Shown here: positions 1 through 8,447 of the stretch, piece by piece
Layout of the letters: each line of letters begins with the position of its first letter
How positions within the stretch are numbered: the first letter of the stretch is position 1
From: JANXQE01 sp035651635
Lineage (GTDB): Bacteria; Verrucomicrobiota; Verrucomicrobiia; Limisphaerales; UBA8199
Direction of reading: 5' to 3'
DNA: 64,000 nt
Assembly: GCA_035651635.1 (NCBI GenBank)
Contig: DASRFK010000181.1
Coordinates: 62,001 to 126,000, forward strand
Position numbers and translations under genes: made by a program
The notes under the pieces: generated by a model
Told to the model about the DNA's origin: nothing
The model's database searches: none
Seen by the model: the letters and a program-made list of their open reading frames with translations, nothing else

Positions 1-1
1 T

Positions 2-667
2 GAGGTGCCGAACCTGATGCGCAACGGCACTCTGAGCCGGTTGCTGGCCGAGCGCCCGCAAGTAAAACATCTACTGTTGCATAATATTGACACGCTCGGG
101 GCGGATGTGGATCCGAGCCTGCTGGGACTGCATATGCAGAGCGGGGCGACCCTGAGCTTCGAAGTGATCACGCGGCGTTTGGAAGATCGCGGCGGCGGCC
201 TGGCGCGGGTCGATGGTCGTGTTCGCTTGGTTGAGGGGCTGGCCATGCCGCGAGAGCAGATCGAATTCTGCCTGAGTTATTACAACTCGAATACCTGCTG
301 GATTGATCTGGATAAACTGTTGGCTGCATTCAAGCTGAGCCGGGCCGATCTGCACGACGAAACCAAAATAACGGCCGCCACACGCCAGTTGGCGGCCAAA
401 ATGCCGACCTACATCACTCTCAAAGAGGTTAAGAAGCGATGGGGTCACGGTCAGGAGGATGTGTTTCCCCTCGCCCAGTTCGAGAAACTATGGGTGGACA
501 TGACGGGTCTGCCGGAGATCGAATGCCAGTTCCTGGTAGTGCCCCGCTTGCGCGGCCAACAACTCAAAGACCAGGCCCAACTGGACGGCTGGCTGCGTGA
601 CGGCTCCGCCGCCTATGTCGAGAGTTTGTGCGAGTGGCACCATCTGCCTCAGTCCGCTTCAAAGTAA
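2..667 (+). CDS. UTP-glucose-1-phosphate uridylyltransferase-like protein (UDPGP family), 3' part
   Basis: This is the C-terminal part of a UDPGP-family nucleotidyltransferase, which makes UDP-sugars from UTP and a sugar 1-phosphate. The reading frame is open to the first base of the window, so the true start lies upstream; the GTG at base 5 is probably internal. Family-like stretches are HNIDTLGADVDPSLLG near residue 27, a sugar-site segment with GGGLARV and RLVEGLAMPR, the Y-N-S-N-T-C-W strand, and the late LRGQQLKDQAQLDGWLRDGS segment. The N-terminal nucleotide-binding loop is not in the window. Its last 19 bases overlap the end of the convergent apbE gene. The exact sugar substrate cannot be told from this part. 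Confidence 0.82.
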   Translation, partial: EVPNLMRNGTLSRLLAERPQVKHLLLHNIDTLGADVDPSLLGLHMQSGATLSFEVITRRLEDRGGGLARVDGRVRLVEGLAMPREQIEFCLSYYNSNTCWIDLDKLLAAFKLSRADLHDETKITAATRQLAAKMPTYITLKEVKKRWGHGQEDVFPLAQFEKLWVDMTGLPEIECQFLVVPRLRGQQLKDQAQLDGWLRDGSAAYVESLCEWHHLPQSASK

Positions 668-1665
668 TTGCTGAACCCAGGGGTTTCGCGGGTTTCCAGT
701 TTTCCTTCCGGGGCCCGCATGACTCGGGCGGCCACCTGAGGTGTGTGTTCGATGAATTGCATTCCCTGCTCGGGCCCGAGCACGCTCACGACTTTAGTGA
801 GGCTGTCGGCGGTAATCCCGTCGGGAGCGATGACATTGACCAGGCTATGATCGGTCAGGCCAATGCCGGTCCGGGGATCGACGATGTGCGAATAGCGTTT
901 TCCTTCAATCTCCAGGCGTTGGTAAAGGTCGCCCGAGGTCGAGATGGCGCAGTTCCTCAATGAAAGGAACCGGGCCGGTGGTGCATTGGTAAGATCCAGG
1001 GACGACAATTCGAAACGCCATCCCTTTCTACCCGGAGGCGCGTCGCTGACGGCAACGTCACCCCCACCTTCGACTAGCGCCCGCTGTATGCCCTGCTGAC
1101 GCAACGTTTTCAAGGCTTCACCGATGGCGTAGCCTTTCGCGATTCCCCCGAGGTCCAGTTTCATGTTCGGAACGACCAGTTCGACCGTGTGCCGCTCTTT
1201 ATCAAGCTTCACGTACTGGTAGCCCACCGCGTGGCGAGCCTCCGCAAGCCGTTGCCGATCGGGCAACTGATGCTGGCGTCGTGCGCGACGCCAGAGATTT
1301 ACGAAAGGCCCGACGGTAACATCAAAAGCCCCATGGCTGCGCCGGGCCAGGTCTTCGGCGCGATCCAGGACAATCCACAGGTCGGGACTGACCGGAACAG
1401 CTTTGCCGGAACCGGAAGTCGCGGAGAGTCTGCTCAGTTCGCTATCGGGATCGTAATCGCTCATGATATCATTGAGCTGTTTGATCCGTTCGAAGGCGGC
1501 ATCGGCGGCAGAATCGGCCGAAGGTTGGTTGGTGGCAAACAGGACGATGCGAAAAGGCATTCCCATCTCCGCCCTTTGAAATTCGAAGCGCACCAAATCG
1601 TTGGTGCCGGCGGTGGCGCGTAGCCAACCGCAAACGGCCAGAATGAATACAAAGACCGGTTTCAT
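649..1665 (-). CDS. apbE: FAD:protein FMN transferase (ApbE family), exported
   Basis: ApbE enzymes move FMN from FAD onto a Thr or Ser of a target protein such as NqrB/C or RnfG, outside the cytoplasmic membrane. The 338-residue length is normal. A short hydrophobic N-terminus ending near ATAG looks like a Sec signal. Family motifs are present in order: DPDSELSRL early, DVTVGPFVNLWR, DLGGIAKGYA, SGDLYQ, HIVDPRTG and the metal-site segment ADSLTKVVSVLG. It lies 26 bp downstream of the prolyl oligopeptidase gene on the same strand, so the two may be co-transcribed, although no functional link is obvious. No Nqr or Rnf target gene is visible in the window. The 3' end overlaps the convergent uridylyltransferase gene by 19 bp. 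Confidence 0.9.
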   Translation of the reverse strand: MKPVFVFILAVCGWLRATAGTNDLVRFEFQRAEMGMPFRIVLFATNQPSADSAADAAFERIKQLNDIMSDYDPDSELSRLSATSGSGKAVPVSPDLWIVLDRAEDLARRSHGAFDVTVGPFVNLWRRARRQHQLPDRQRLAEARHAVGYQYVKLDKERHTVELVVPNMKLDLGGIAKGYAIGEALKTLRQQGIQRALVEGGGDVAVSDAPPGRKGWRFELSSLDLTNAPPARFLSLRNCAISTSGDLYQRLEIEGKRYSHIVDPRTGIGLTDHSLVNVIAPDGITADSLTKVVSVLGPEQGMQFIEHTPQVAARVMRAPEGKLETRETPGFSNYFEAD

Positions 1666-1691
1666 CTAATCGAACTTGCGATTTCTCCTCC

Positions 1692-3848
1692 TTACTTCGC
1701 CCCGAGCTCTTCCCATAAGAAAGTGTAGGCCAACGCGGACATGAAGGCCGCTTGCTTGTTATTGGCGGCGCCGCCGTGGCCGCCCTCGGTGTTTTCGTAA
1801 TAGAGCACGTCGTGGCCTTGCTCTTTCATCCGGGCGACCATCTTGCGGGCATGGCCGGGATGGACGCGGTCGTCGCGCGTCGAAGTAGTGAACAGAACGC
1901 GCGGATACTTCTTATCTTTAAACACATTCTGGTAGGGCGAGTACTTGCTGATATAGGCCCAGTCCTCCGGTTTGTCGGGATTGCCGAACTCGTCCATCCA
2001 ACTGGCGCCGGCCAGGAGTTTGTTAAACCGGCGCATATCCAGCAGAGGCACCTGACAAACCACCGCTTTGAACAGGTCGGGCCGCTCGGTCAGCATGACC
2101 CCCATCAGAAGCCCGCCATTGGAACCGCCTTCAATCCCCAGGTGTGGCGGCGAGGTCACCTTGCGTTTAATGAGGTCTTCGGCGACGGCAATGAAATCGT
2201 CGTAAGCGCGTTGACGGTTTTGTTTGCGTGCGGCTTCGTGCCATTTTGGACCGAATTCACCCCCGCCGCGAATATTGGCCAGGATATAAGTGCCGCCCCC
2301 TTCGAGCCACGCGGCGCCCACACCGGCGTTGTACGCTGGCAACATCGGGATTTCAAACCCGCCGTAACCATACAATAAAGTCGGATTCTTTCCGTCCAGC
2401 GACATGCCGCGCCGGCTGACCTGGAAATAGGGAACTTTGGTCCCGTCGCGCGAGACAGTTTCGTGCTGAGTTATTTCAAGGCCCTTGGCGTTGAAGAAAG
2501 CAGGCAGGCTCTTCAGAGCTTCCCGATTGTTAAGACCAACCGTGCCGTAGTAAAGGCTGGAAGGCGTCAAAAAGTCGGTGAGCGTCAGGAAGTAATCATC
2601 AGACTCATCGGCATCGATTCCGTTGATTGACGCAGAGCCGAGTTCCGGAACTTCGAGGTCCAGGCGGCTCCATTTGCCATCGGAGTGGCCCAGCGCGTAG
2701 AGCTTGCTGCGAACATTATCCAGAACCTTCAACAGAAGATAATTCTTGGTCTCGCTCATTGCTTCCAGGCTCGTGCGGTCTGTGGGTGTGAAGAGGCTCT
2801 CGAAGTTGTGTTCGCCCTTCAGAGCGCTGTCGAACTCGGCCGCCAACAACGACCCCGCGGGATAGGTCTTCGCCCCGACCTTCCAATCGGAGCGCAGGCG
2901 CAGCAACATTTGATCTTCAAACGTACTGACCATGGCATCTGCTTGCTTCTCGATTTTCACCCATTCATCTCCCTGGCGAACATAATCTTCACTGGTGAAA
3001 AAGGTCGTGCCGCGCGTAATGAACTCGTAGGTATGACCGTGATCGTGCACCACCGAAACGTCGACACTGACATCTTCTGTTTTGCCTTCCATCCAGGTCT
3101 TCGCCTGACCCAGTGGCGTGTGCCGTGCCCACTCTTTAATGATCCGAGGGTAGCCAGAGTCGGTGAGGGTGCCTGGCCCGAAATCCGTGCCGACGTACAA
3201 AGAGTCCCGGTTCCGCCAGGCGACTTGCGTCTTGGCTTCCGGCAGGTAGAAGCCGTCGGTGACAAAGCTTTTCGTGGTTAGGTCAAATTCGCGCACGACT
3301 ACGGCATCTGCCCCGCCGCGCGAGAGAAACATCAGGCACCGATCGTAGGTGGGATAGAGCACGTCGTATCCTTTCCAGACCCAGTTTTCTTTTTCTGCCG
3401 TGGAGAGTTGGTCCAGGTCGAGCACGGTTTCCCACGCCGGCTGTGGTTTCTTGTATTCGTCCAGAGTGGTTCTTCGCCAAACACCGCGCGGATTGGTTTG
3501 GTCCCGCCAGAAGTTGTAGTACCAACGGCCATGCTTGGCCACATACGGGATGCGTTCCTTGGAATCCATTATCGAAAGCAGGCGGCGTCGGGTGGGCTCG
3601 AAGATCGGCAGGGACTCCAGTTCATTGGTGGCAATCGCGTTCTGCTGGCGAACCCAATTCAGCGCATTGGACCCCGTGACGTCCTCCAGCCACAAGTAAG
3701 GGTCGGCCGAGGTGCTCGCGGCCTGGTGCGCTTGAGAAGACGTCCCTTCCGCCGAACCTGCTGGTTCCGCGCGAACCCGAACGGGCAAGCAGATGCCCAT
3801 GGCTAGTAGACAAATCATTATTCCCGAGTGCATGACCGGCGGTCTCAT
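1692..3848 (-). CDS. Prolyl oligopeptidase, S9A family, secreted
   Basis: This serine peptidase cleaves short peptides after proline. An N-terminal seven-bladed propeller fills roughly residues 50-440 and an alpha/beta-hydrolase domain follows. The nucleophile lies in GGSNGG (Ser near 573), with the partner Asp in TRDDRVHPGH (near 657) and His in EGGHGG (near 690), so the catalytic triad looks complete. I chose the ATG at 3848 because MRPPVMHSG followed by the hydrophobic IMICLLAMGICLPV makes a clean signal peptide. An ATG at 3914 would add 22 residues that do not look coding. The product is probably periplasmic. apbE follows 26 bp downstream on the same strand. The upstream region contains an inverted repeat. 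Confidence 0.9.
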   Translation of the reverse strand: MRPPVMHSGIMICLLAMGICLPVRVRAEPAGSAEGTSSQAHQAASTSADPYLWLEDVTGSNALNWVRQQNAIATNELESLPIFEPTRRRLLSIMDSKERIPYVAKHGRWYYNFWRDQTNPRGVWRRTTLDEYKKPQPAWETVLDLDQLSTAEKENWVWKGYDVLYPTYDRCLMFLSRGGADAVVVREFDLTTKSFVTDGFYLPEAKTQVAWRNRDSLYVGTDFGPGTLTDSGYPRIIKEWARHTPLGQAKTWMEGKTEDVSVDVSVVHDHGHTYEFITRGTTFFTSEDYVRQGDEWVKIEKQADAMVSTFEDQMLLRLRSDWKVGAKTYPAGSLLAAEFDSALKGEHNFESLFTPTDRTSLEAMSETKNYLLLKVLDNVRSKLYALGHSDGKWSRLDLEVPELGSASINGIDADESDDYFLTLTDFLTPSSLYYGTVGLNNREALKSLPAFFNAKGLEITQHETVSRDGTKVPYFQVSRRGMSLDGKNPTLLYGYGGFEIPMLPAYNAGVGAAWLEGGGTYILANIRGGGEFGPKWHEAARKQNRQRAYDDFIAVAEDLIKRKVTSPPHLGIEGGSNGGLLMGVMLTERPDLFKAVVCQVPLLDMRRFNKLLAGASWMDEFGNPDKPEDWAYISKYSPYQNVFKDKKYPRVLFTTSTRDDRVHPGHARKMVARMKEQGHDVLYYENTEGGHGGAANNKQAAFMSALAYTFLWEELGAK

Positions 3849-3925
3849 AGCGGCCAATATTGCAGAACCGCGGCCGGCTGGCGACAAGCATCGGAAAGCA
3901 ATTTCGGCGTTCAACCCTGAAGATT

Positions 3926-4023
3926 AGCCGCGAAAGAACGCAGGGAACGCAAAGAAAGTAGAAAGTACTATTTGCTCCGGCCGGGCGGACATCTCTGCGT
4001 TCTTTGCGTTCCTTCGCGGCTAA
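3926..4023. repeat. Inverted repeat, family A (first copy)
   Basis: The left arm at 3926-3960 reads AGCCGCGAAAGAACGCAGGG and onward. The right arm at 3993-4023 is its approximate reverse complement and ends TTCCTTCGCGGCTAA. The arms are about 30 nt with a loop of about 32 nt. The same unit recurs at 4120-4145 (one arm), 4754-4845 (both arms) and 35477-35505 (one arm). It encodes nothing recognisable and behaves like a dispersed extragenic palindrome. Confidence 0.75.
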
Positions 4024-4119
4024 ACGACCGGTCCGGAGGCATTAGAGCAGTTGTTTTTGCGTGCATTGTTAGCGCAAGGGGCTACTTCTGTGGCCATTTA
4101 AGAGAAAGGCAAAACGATC

Positions 4120-4145
4120 AGCCGCGAAAGAACGCAAAGATAAAC
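4120..4145. repeat. Family A repeat, single arm
   Basis: This is a lone arm beginning AGCCGCGAAAGAACGCAAAG, nearly identical to the left arm at 3926. No matching right arm follows directly; the sequence runs into the family B hairpin at 4193. Confidence 0.65.
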
Positions 4146-4192
4146 CGGAACGTGCGGGCCCCGCGCTTAGAGCGTGTTTTAGAATTCGGTTT

Positions 4193-4245
4193 GGAGTCCC
4201 GCCTTTAGGCGGTTTTGGCGCCGAGCCGCCTGAAGGCGGGACTCC
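4193..4245. repeat. Family B hairpin repeat (first copy)
   Basis: The left arm GGAGTCCCGCCTTTAGGCGG (4193-4212) pairs with the right arm CCGCCTGAAGGCGGGACTCC (4226-4245) at 19 of 20 positions around a 13-nt loop. A close copy lies 32 kb away at 36296-36347, and both copies are preceded by the same ATTCGGTTT. The structure would also be a strong RNA hairpin, but no T-run follows, so it is not called a terminator. Confidence 0.8.
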
Positions 4246-4316
4246 GCACCCCATACGCCCACGCCCAAGCCGGTACTTTTAAAAAACGCTTTTAAAGGCG
4301 GCCGTCCACTGACCCT

Positions 4317-4727
4317 ATGCGAACAATAAATGAACTATGCGATATTGTGAGGGAAACGGCATACGCGATTCATATTTACCATGGGCACGGTCATTTGGAG
4401 AAGGTTTACGAAAATGCTCTCGCCCATCGATTGCGGAACCTCGGAATCGAGGTAAACCAACAGCACCAATTACGGGTGCTTGACGAGGACGGAACTCTGC
4501 TCGGCGAGTACCAGGCTGACCTGTTCGTGGATGGCCGTTTGCTCGTGGAACTCAAAGCAGCTCGTGATTTGGCGGACGAACATGTCGCCCAATTGCTGGG
4601 CTACCTCAAGTCCTCGCGAATCGAGCACGGACTATTAATCAATTTTGGCTCTTACAGATTTCGGATTAAAAAGTACGTGTTCAGTACCCAGCTGGAAAAC
4701 CGGGAGGTCACGGAGGGGTTTTCCTGA
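4317..4727 (+). CDS. GxxExxY protein (PD-(D/E)XK-like)
   Basis: This 136-residue protein carries the signature that names the family, G-H-L-E-K-V-Y near residue 25. It is followed by a strand pattern GEYQADLFVDGRLLVELKA (about residues 62-80), which resembles the D...ExK core of restriction-like nucleases. The biochemical role of the family is not established. It stands alone: upstream are a family A inverted repeat, a single A arm and a family B hairpin, and downstream at 4754-4845 is another A inverted repeat. The gene is intact. The flanking repeats suggest a passenger in a mobile or repeat-rich intergenic unit. This is inference. Confidence 0.82.
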   Translation: MRTINELCDIVRETAYAIHIYHGHGHLEKVYENALAHRLRNLGIEVNQQHQLRVLDEDGTLLGEYQADLFVDGRLLVELKAARDLADEHVAQLLGYLKSSRIEHGLLINFGSYRFRIKKYVFSTQLENREVTEGFS

Positions 4728-4753
4728 TAAGGCCCGAAGGAAGCGAAGCCGTT

Positions 4754-4845
4754 AGCCGCAAAAGAACGCAAGGAACGCCAAAGAAAGAATTATTGGCTGC
4801 CCGCCAAGAATAACATCTTTGCGTTCCTTGCGTTTTTTCGCGGCT
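4754..4845. repeat. Inverted repeat, family A (second copy)
   Basis: The left arm from 4754 reads AGCCGCAAAAGAACGCAAGG and onward. The right arm 4817-4845 ends GCGTTTTTTCGCGGCT and is its approximate reverse complement. It sits 26 bp after the GxxExxY stop codon and mirrors the copy upstream of that gene. Confidence 0.75.
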
Positions 4846-4899
4846 GCTTCTCCTGGTCCGTCTCATTTTTAATGGTCTTTCTTTGCCGCAATTCTTATT

Positions 4900-5532
4900 G
4901 TGGCCTCAATGACCTCGGCCAACTATCGGGTGCGGCGCGCTACGCTTGATGATATCGCGCAGCTCACCAGTCTGTGGCAGACGATGCATTTTCCAATCGA
5001 CGAGCTGGCCAAACGAATCACCGATTTTCAAGTGGCCGAGAACGCGGAGGGCCGCATCTTGGGCGCCGTCGGGTTGCAACTGCTGGAGCGCCAGGGCCGC
5101 TTGCATAGCGAAGGATTTACCGATTTTGCCTTGGCCGACGCTTTGCGGCCCCAACTCTGGGAACGGCTGCGGTCCGTCGCGACCAATAATGGCCTGGTCC
5201 GCCTCTGGACTCAGGAACAGGCTCCTTTTTGGAGCCATTGCGGGCTGGCCAAAGCCGACCCGGAATCCCTCGAGAAAATCCCGGTGGCCTGGCACCCACT
5301 CAAGGGCCAGTGGTTAACGCTCAAGCTCAAAGAAGATATCGAAGAGGTTCTGTCCGCGGACAAGGAGTTCGCGCTATTCATGCAATCGGAGCGGGAACGG
5401 ACCGAACGGGCATTTCAACAAGCCAGGATCCTCAAGCTCATTGCCACGCTTCTCGCGTTGGCGGTATTGTGCCTGGTCATGGCCGGCGCGTTCCTGTTGA
5501 TCCGCCACAACCCGGGCCTGCTGCACCGCTGA
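4900..5532 (+). CDS. GNAT-like protein with a C-terminal membrane anchor
   Basis: Residues 8-125 look like a diverged GNAT acetyltransferase fold. It opens YRVRRATLDDIAQLTSLW, and a central GRILGAVGLQLL strand is followed by a helix and FWSHCGLAKAD, the usual late GNAT segment. A charged helix (about 140-175) leads to a single hydrophobic span near residues 178-200, so the catalytic part should face the cytoplasm from a tail anchor. The classical acetyl-CoA loop (Q/RxxGxG/A) is not obvious, so activity is uncertain. Start choice is between GTG 4900 and ATG 4909, and no strong ribosome binding site separates them. It is convergent with lipA and has no clear operon partner. Confidence 0.65.
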   Translation: MASMTSANYRVRRATLDDIAQLTSLWQTMHFPIDELAKRITDFQVAENAEGRILGAVGLQLLERQGRLHSEGFTDFALADALRPQLWERLRSVATNNGLVRLWTQEQAPFWSHCGLAKADPESLEKIPVAWHPLKGQWLTLKLKEDIEEVLSADKEFALFMQSERERTERAFQQARILKLIATLLALAVLCLVMAGAFLLIRHNPGLLHR

Positions 5533-5563
5533 GCAGGATTGGACCGGATAAAACGTTGAATCG

Positions 5564-6457
5564 TTAAAACGGGAGACCGGGCGCAAATTCGTCCGCGTGA
5601 TAGGAACTGCGCACCATCGGACCGCTAGCTACGTGGACAAATCCCATTTCCCGGGCTCTCCTCCCGTACTCGTCGAATTGTTCGGGGGCGACAAATTCCA
5701 CGACCGGCAAGTGGCGCAATGTCGGTTGCAGGTACTGGCCCAGTGTGAGAATGTCGCATCCACTTCGACGCAAGTCGACTAAGGCGGACATCAACTCATC
5801 TTCGTCTTCGCCCAACCCGAGCATCAGGCCTGATTTGGTGTAAATGCCCGAGCCGCGGCTGGCTTTAACTTTGCGCAGGACGCTCAGGGATCGATCGTAA
5901 GTAGCGCGAGATCGGACCTGTGGGGTGAGGCGGCGTACCGTTTCCAGGTTGTGGTTGAAGATATGCGGTCCAGCCGCCACCACCGTCTCGATGGAGCTAT
6001 CGCGATCGTTGAAGTCCGGTGTTAGCACCTCGATGATTGTCTGCGGGTTCAGCGATTTAATGGCTGAAATCGTTTGTGCAAAATGGGCGGCCCCGCCGTC
6101 CTTGAGATCATCGCGGGCGACTGCGGTCACCACCACATGTTTCAGTCCCATGCGCCGCGTTGCTTCGGCGACTCGCCCAGGCTCATCAGCTTCGAGGGCG
6201 AACGGCCTGGCGGTGCTTACGGCGCAGAATCCGCATGCCCGCGTGCAGCGGTCGCCCGCAATCATGAACGTGGCGGTGCCCTTGCTCCAGCACTCCCAGT
6301 GATTCGGGCACTTGGCGCTTTGACATACCGTGTGGAGTTTTAATTCGTCCAGGAGAGCCCGAGTATGAGTAAAACCGTCCGCCGTCGGCAGGCGGATGCG
6401 CAACCAGTCGGGCAAGCGAGGGCGGGTGGAACCTTCAGCGGGCTTCAGTGCGGGCAT
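5564..6457 (-). CDS. lipA: Lipoyl synthase
   Basis: LipA is a radical SAM enzyme that inserts two sulfurs into octanoyl-lipoyl domains, here probably GcvH encoded two genes upstream. From the ATG at 6457 the auxiliary cluster cysteines are 45, 50 and 56 (VCQSAKCPNHWEC). The radical SAM cysteines are 71, 75 and 78 (CTRACGFC). The C-terminal RSSYHAD serine motif that holds the auxiliary cluster is also present. An in-frame extension to 6535 exists but would overlap most of the upstream glutaredoxin C-terminus; starting at 6457 leaves a 23-bp overlap. The order gcvT, gcvH, glutaredoxin, lipA on one strand makes a sensible lipoate-glycine cleavage unit. Confidence 0.94.
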   Translation of the reverse strand: MPALKPAEGSTRPRLPDWLRIRLPTADGFTHTRALLDELKLHTVCQSAKCPNHWECWSKGTATFMIAGDRCTRACGFCAVSTARPFALEADEPGRVAEATRRMGLKHVVVTAVARDDLKDGGAAHFAQTISAIKSLNPQTIIEVLTPDFNDRDSSIETVVAAGPHIFNHNLETVRRLTPQVRSRATYDRSLSVLRKVKASRGSGIYTKSGLMLGLGEDEDELMSALVDLRRSGCDILTLGQYLQPTLRHLPVVEFVAPEQFDEYGRRAREMGFVHVASGPMVRSSYHADEFAPGLPF

Positions 6458-6707
6458 TCTTTCGTTCCAATCTAGACCAGAAATCTGCCAATTGATCCGG
6501 CCCGAAATCAGCCAGGATCTCGCCCTCAACGTCAATCACCGGGGCGAGGTCCTGTCCGGAAAGACGGATCATTTCGTCGAACGCGGCTTCATCGGTGATG
6601 ACATCGATGCGCTCGTAGTCGACCTCATGTTCATCCAACCAGCGCATGGCTTTGTGGCACCACCCGCAATAGGGTTTGATAAAAAGCCGAATCTTCTTAG
6701 GTTTCAC
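6435..6707 (-). CDS. Glutaredoxin
   Basis: This is a 90-residue single-domain glutaredoxin. It starts with a beta strand (IRLFIKPY), then the redox motif C14-G-W-C17 at the head of the first helix. A cis-proline segment (LAPVIDV) and the DFGPDQLADF helix follow. The CGWC active site differs from the common CPYC but occurs in bacterial glutaredoxin-like proteins. It overlaps the start of lipA by 23 bp and follows gcvH by 30 bp, so it is probably translated with them. A role in supplying reducing equivalents or protecting the Fe-S enzyme LipA is plausible but only inferred from position. Confidence 0.85.
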   Translation of the reverse strand: MKPKKIRLFIKPYCGWCHKAMRWLDEHEVDYERIDVITDEAAFDEMIRLSGQDLAPVIDVEGEILADFGPDQLADFWSRLERKNARTEAR

Positions 6708-6737
6708 AATTATACTGTTCCAGAGTTCGCTGCTTTT

Positions 6738-7121
6738 TCAACCGCCTATCTGCGCCTGGTACTGGTCGGCAGTCATCAACGCATTCGCCTCGGCCGGATT
6801 CGAAAGGTTGAGTTTGTAGAACCAGCCCCCAGTGTACGGCTCGCTATTGACCAGCGCCGGATTATCCACCACTGCTTTGTTAACCGCAGTCACCTCCCCG
6901 CTCAAGGGCGCGTAAACATCACTGGCCGTCTTTACCGATTCCACTACGGCGCACGCGTCGCCGGACTTGACCTTCTTGCCCACCTCCGGCAGTTCAACAA
7001 ACACCACATCTGTCAGCTCATGCTGTGCGTGGTCGGTAATGCCGATGGTCGCTTCGGTGCCCTGGATGCGAGCCCATTCGTGTGATTTTGCGTATTTAAG
7101 GTCCGCAGGTACGTTTGCCAT
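6738..7121 (-). CDS. gcvH: Glycine cleavage system H protein
   Basis: GcvH is the lipoyl carrier that shuttles the aminomethyl group between the P, T and L proteins. The 127-residue length is typical. The lipoylation site is Lys64 in VESVKTASDVYAP, and the N-terminal KSHEWARI and ITDHAQHELTDVVFVELPEVG segments are classic. It lies 30 bp downstream of gcvT and upstream of glutaredoxin and lipA on the same strand. The P protein gene gcvP is not in the window and must be elsewhere or beyond it. Confidence 0.95.
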   Translation of the reverse strand: MANVPADLKYAKSHEWARIQGTEATIGITDHAQHELTDVVFVELPEVGKKVKSGDACAVVESVKTASDVYAPLSGEVTAVNKAVVDNPALVNSEPYTGGWFYKLNLSNPAEANALMTADQYQAQIGG

Positions 7122-7151
7122 AAATCAATTGAGTCAGGCGGTGGATTGAAG

Positions 7152-8282
7152 TCAAACAGCTTTTCGATAAAAGGGTTTGGGCACGATTACCGCCCCGGCG
7201 CATTTGCCGCGAATCTCTATCTCCAACGGGGTTTGCGGCCTGGCCAGTTCGGGTGGAACGTAACCCAGGCCAATCCCCAATCCAAGGCTTGGACTTTGGG
7301 TGCCGCTGACCACCTCGCCGACTGCGCTGCCCTTGGCCCGGATGGGATAGTGTGGACGAGGCGGCGCCGATTTGTCAGTCATCTTAAAGGCAACCAGCTT
7401 CTTTGAAACGCCTTTGGTCTTTTGATCGAGCAAGGTTGGCCGGCCCATGAACTCGCCTTTATCGAGGGCTACAAAAAAGCCGACGCCGGCCTCGATCGGG
7501 GTGGTCTGCTCGTCCAGTTCGTGCCCATACAATGGGTAGCAAACTTCAGTCCGCAAAGTATCGCGCGCTCCCAGCCCAGCCGGCTTGAGACCGCAGGGCT
7601 GGCCCTTTTCCTGGATCGTTTTCCAAACCGCCGAAATCAGTTCCGCGGGTGATACGACTTCAAACCCGTCCTCGCCAGTGTAGCCGGTTCGAGATACCCA
7701 GACCCGCGCGCCGTGGAAGTTAAACGCTGCGATTTGGTTCTTCTGCAAGGTCGAAGGCTTCTCGACTGCGGCGCCGCCGCTGGCGGGGCCCTGGAAGCAG
7801 GCATCGATAAATTCGATGACGCGCGGTCCTTGAACAGCCACCGCGCCGGTCGCGTCCGAGGCGTTGTGGAGGTTCACCTGACCGCGCTGCGCCGAGGATT
7901 TGAGCAGCCGTTGTAGCCACTCAAAATCGGTGTCGATTCGCGAAGCGTTAACAATGAGCAGATATTCACCGTGGGTAAGGCGATAAACGTACAAGTCGTC
8001 AATGACCCCGCCGCGCTCGTTGCAACAAAGCGTGTACTGGCCCAATCCAGGAGTGAGCTTGCGCACGTCATTTGTCAGTGCGTGGTTCAGAAAGGATTCC
8101 GCCCCGGAGCCGCTGACGAAGAATTCGCCCATGTGCGAGATATCGAACAAACCAGCGGCTTTCCGGACGGTAAGATGCTCGTCGACGATGCTGGTGTATT
8201 GCACAGGCATTTCCCATCCGCCGAATTCAATGAGTTTTGCGCCTAATTGCTGGTGAATCTCGAACAGAGGCGTGCGTTTCAT
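7152..8282 (-). CDS. gcvT: Glycine cleavage system aminomethyltransferase (T protein)
   Basis: GcvT transfers the methylene group from aminomethyl-lipoyl-GcvH to tetrahydrofolate and releases ammonia. The 376-residue protein shows the N-terminal GGWEMPVQY segment, the FDISHMGEF motif, VQGPRVIEF, the folate-site region RTGYTGEDGFEV, and the late GLGARDTLRTEV and GEVVSGTQSPSLG segments. It is first in the leftward gcvT-gcvH-glutaredoxin-lipA run. The 165-bp gap to the divergent lipoprotein gene at 8448 must hold both promoters. I did not recognise a glycine riboswitch there. Confidence 0.94.
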   Translation of the reverse strand: MKRTPLFEIHQQLGAKLIEFGGWEMPVQYTSIVDEHLTVRKAAGLFDISHMGEFFVSGSGAESFLNHALTNDVRKLTPGLGQYTLCCNERGGVIDDLYVYRLTHGEYLLIVNASRIDTDFEWLQRLLKSSAQRGQVNLHNASDATGAVAVQGPRVIEFIDACFQGPASGGAAVEKPSTLQKNQIAAFNFHGARVWVSRTGYTGEDGFEVVSPAELISAVWKTIQEKGQPCGLKPAGLGARDTLRTEVCYPLYGHELDEQTTPIEAGVGFFVALDKGEFMGRPTLLDQKTKGVSKKLVAFKMTDKSAPPRPHYPIRAKGSAVGEVVSGTQSPSLGLGIGLGYVPPELARPQTPLEIEIRGKCAGAVIVPKPFYRKAV

Positions 8283-8447
8283 CGCGGTTACTGTGCTATT
8301 TGGGACCCAGGCTGTAAAGAGGCTTTGCCTGATTAGCGGACCTATGCGACCTAGAGTTCCTATATTCCCCTTAACTTTTTTTGGCGAAGATTAACCATCC
8401 CCTGGACATTACTTGCGTTTCAGTAGCAAAAAAGGTAAAAAACAATT

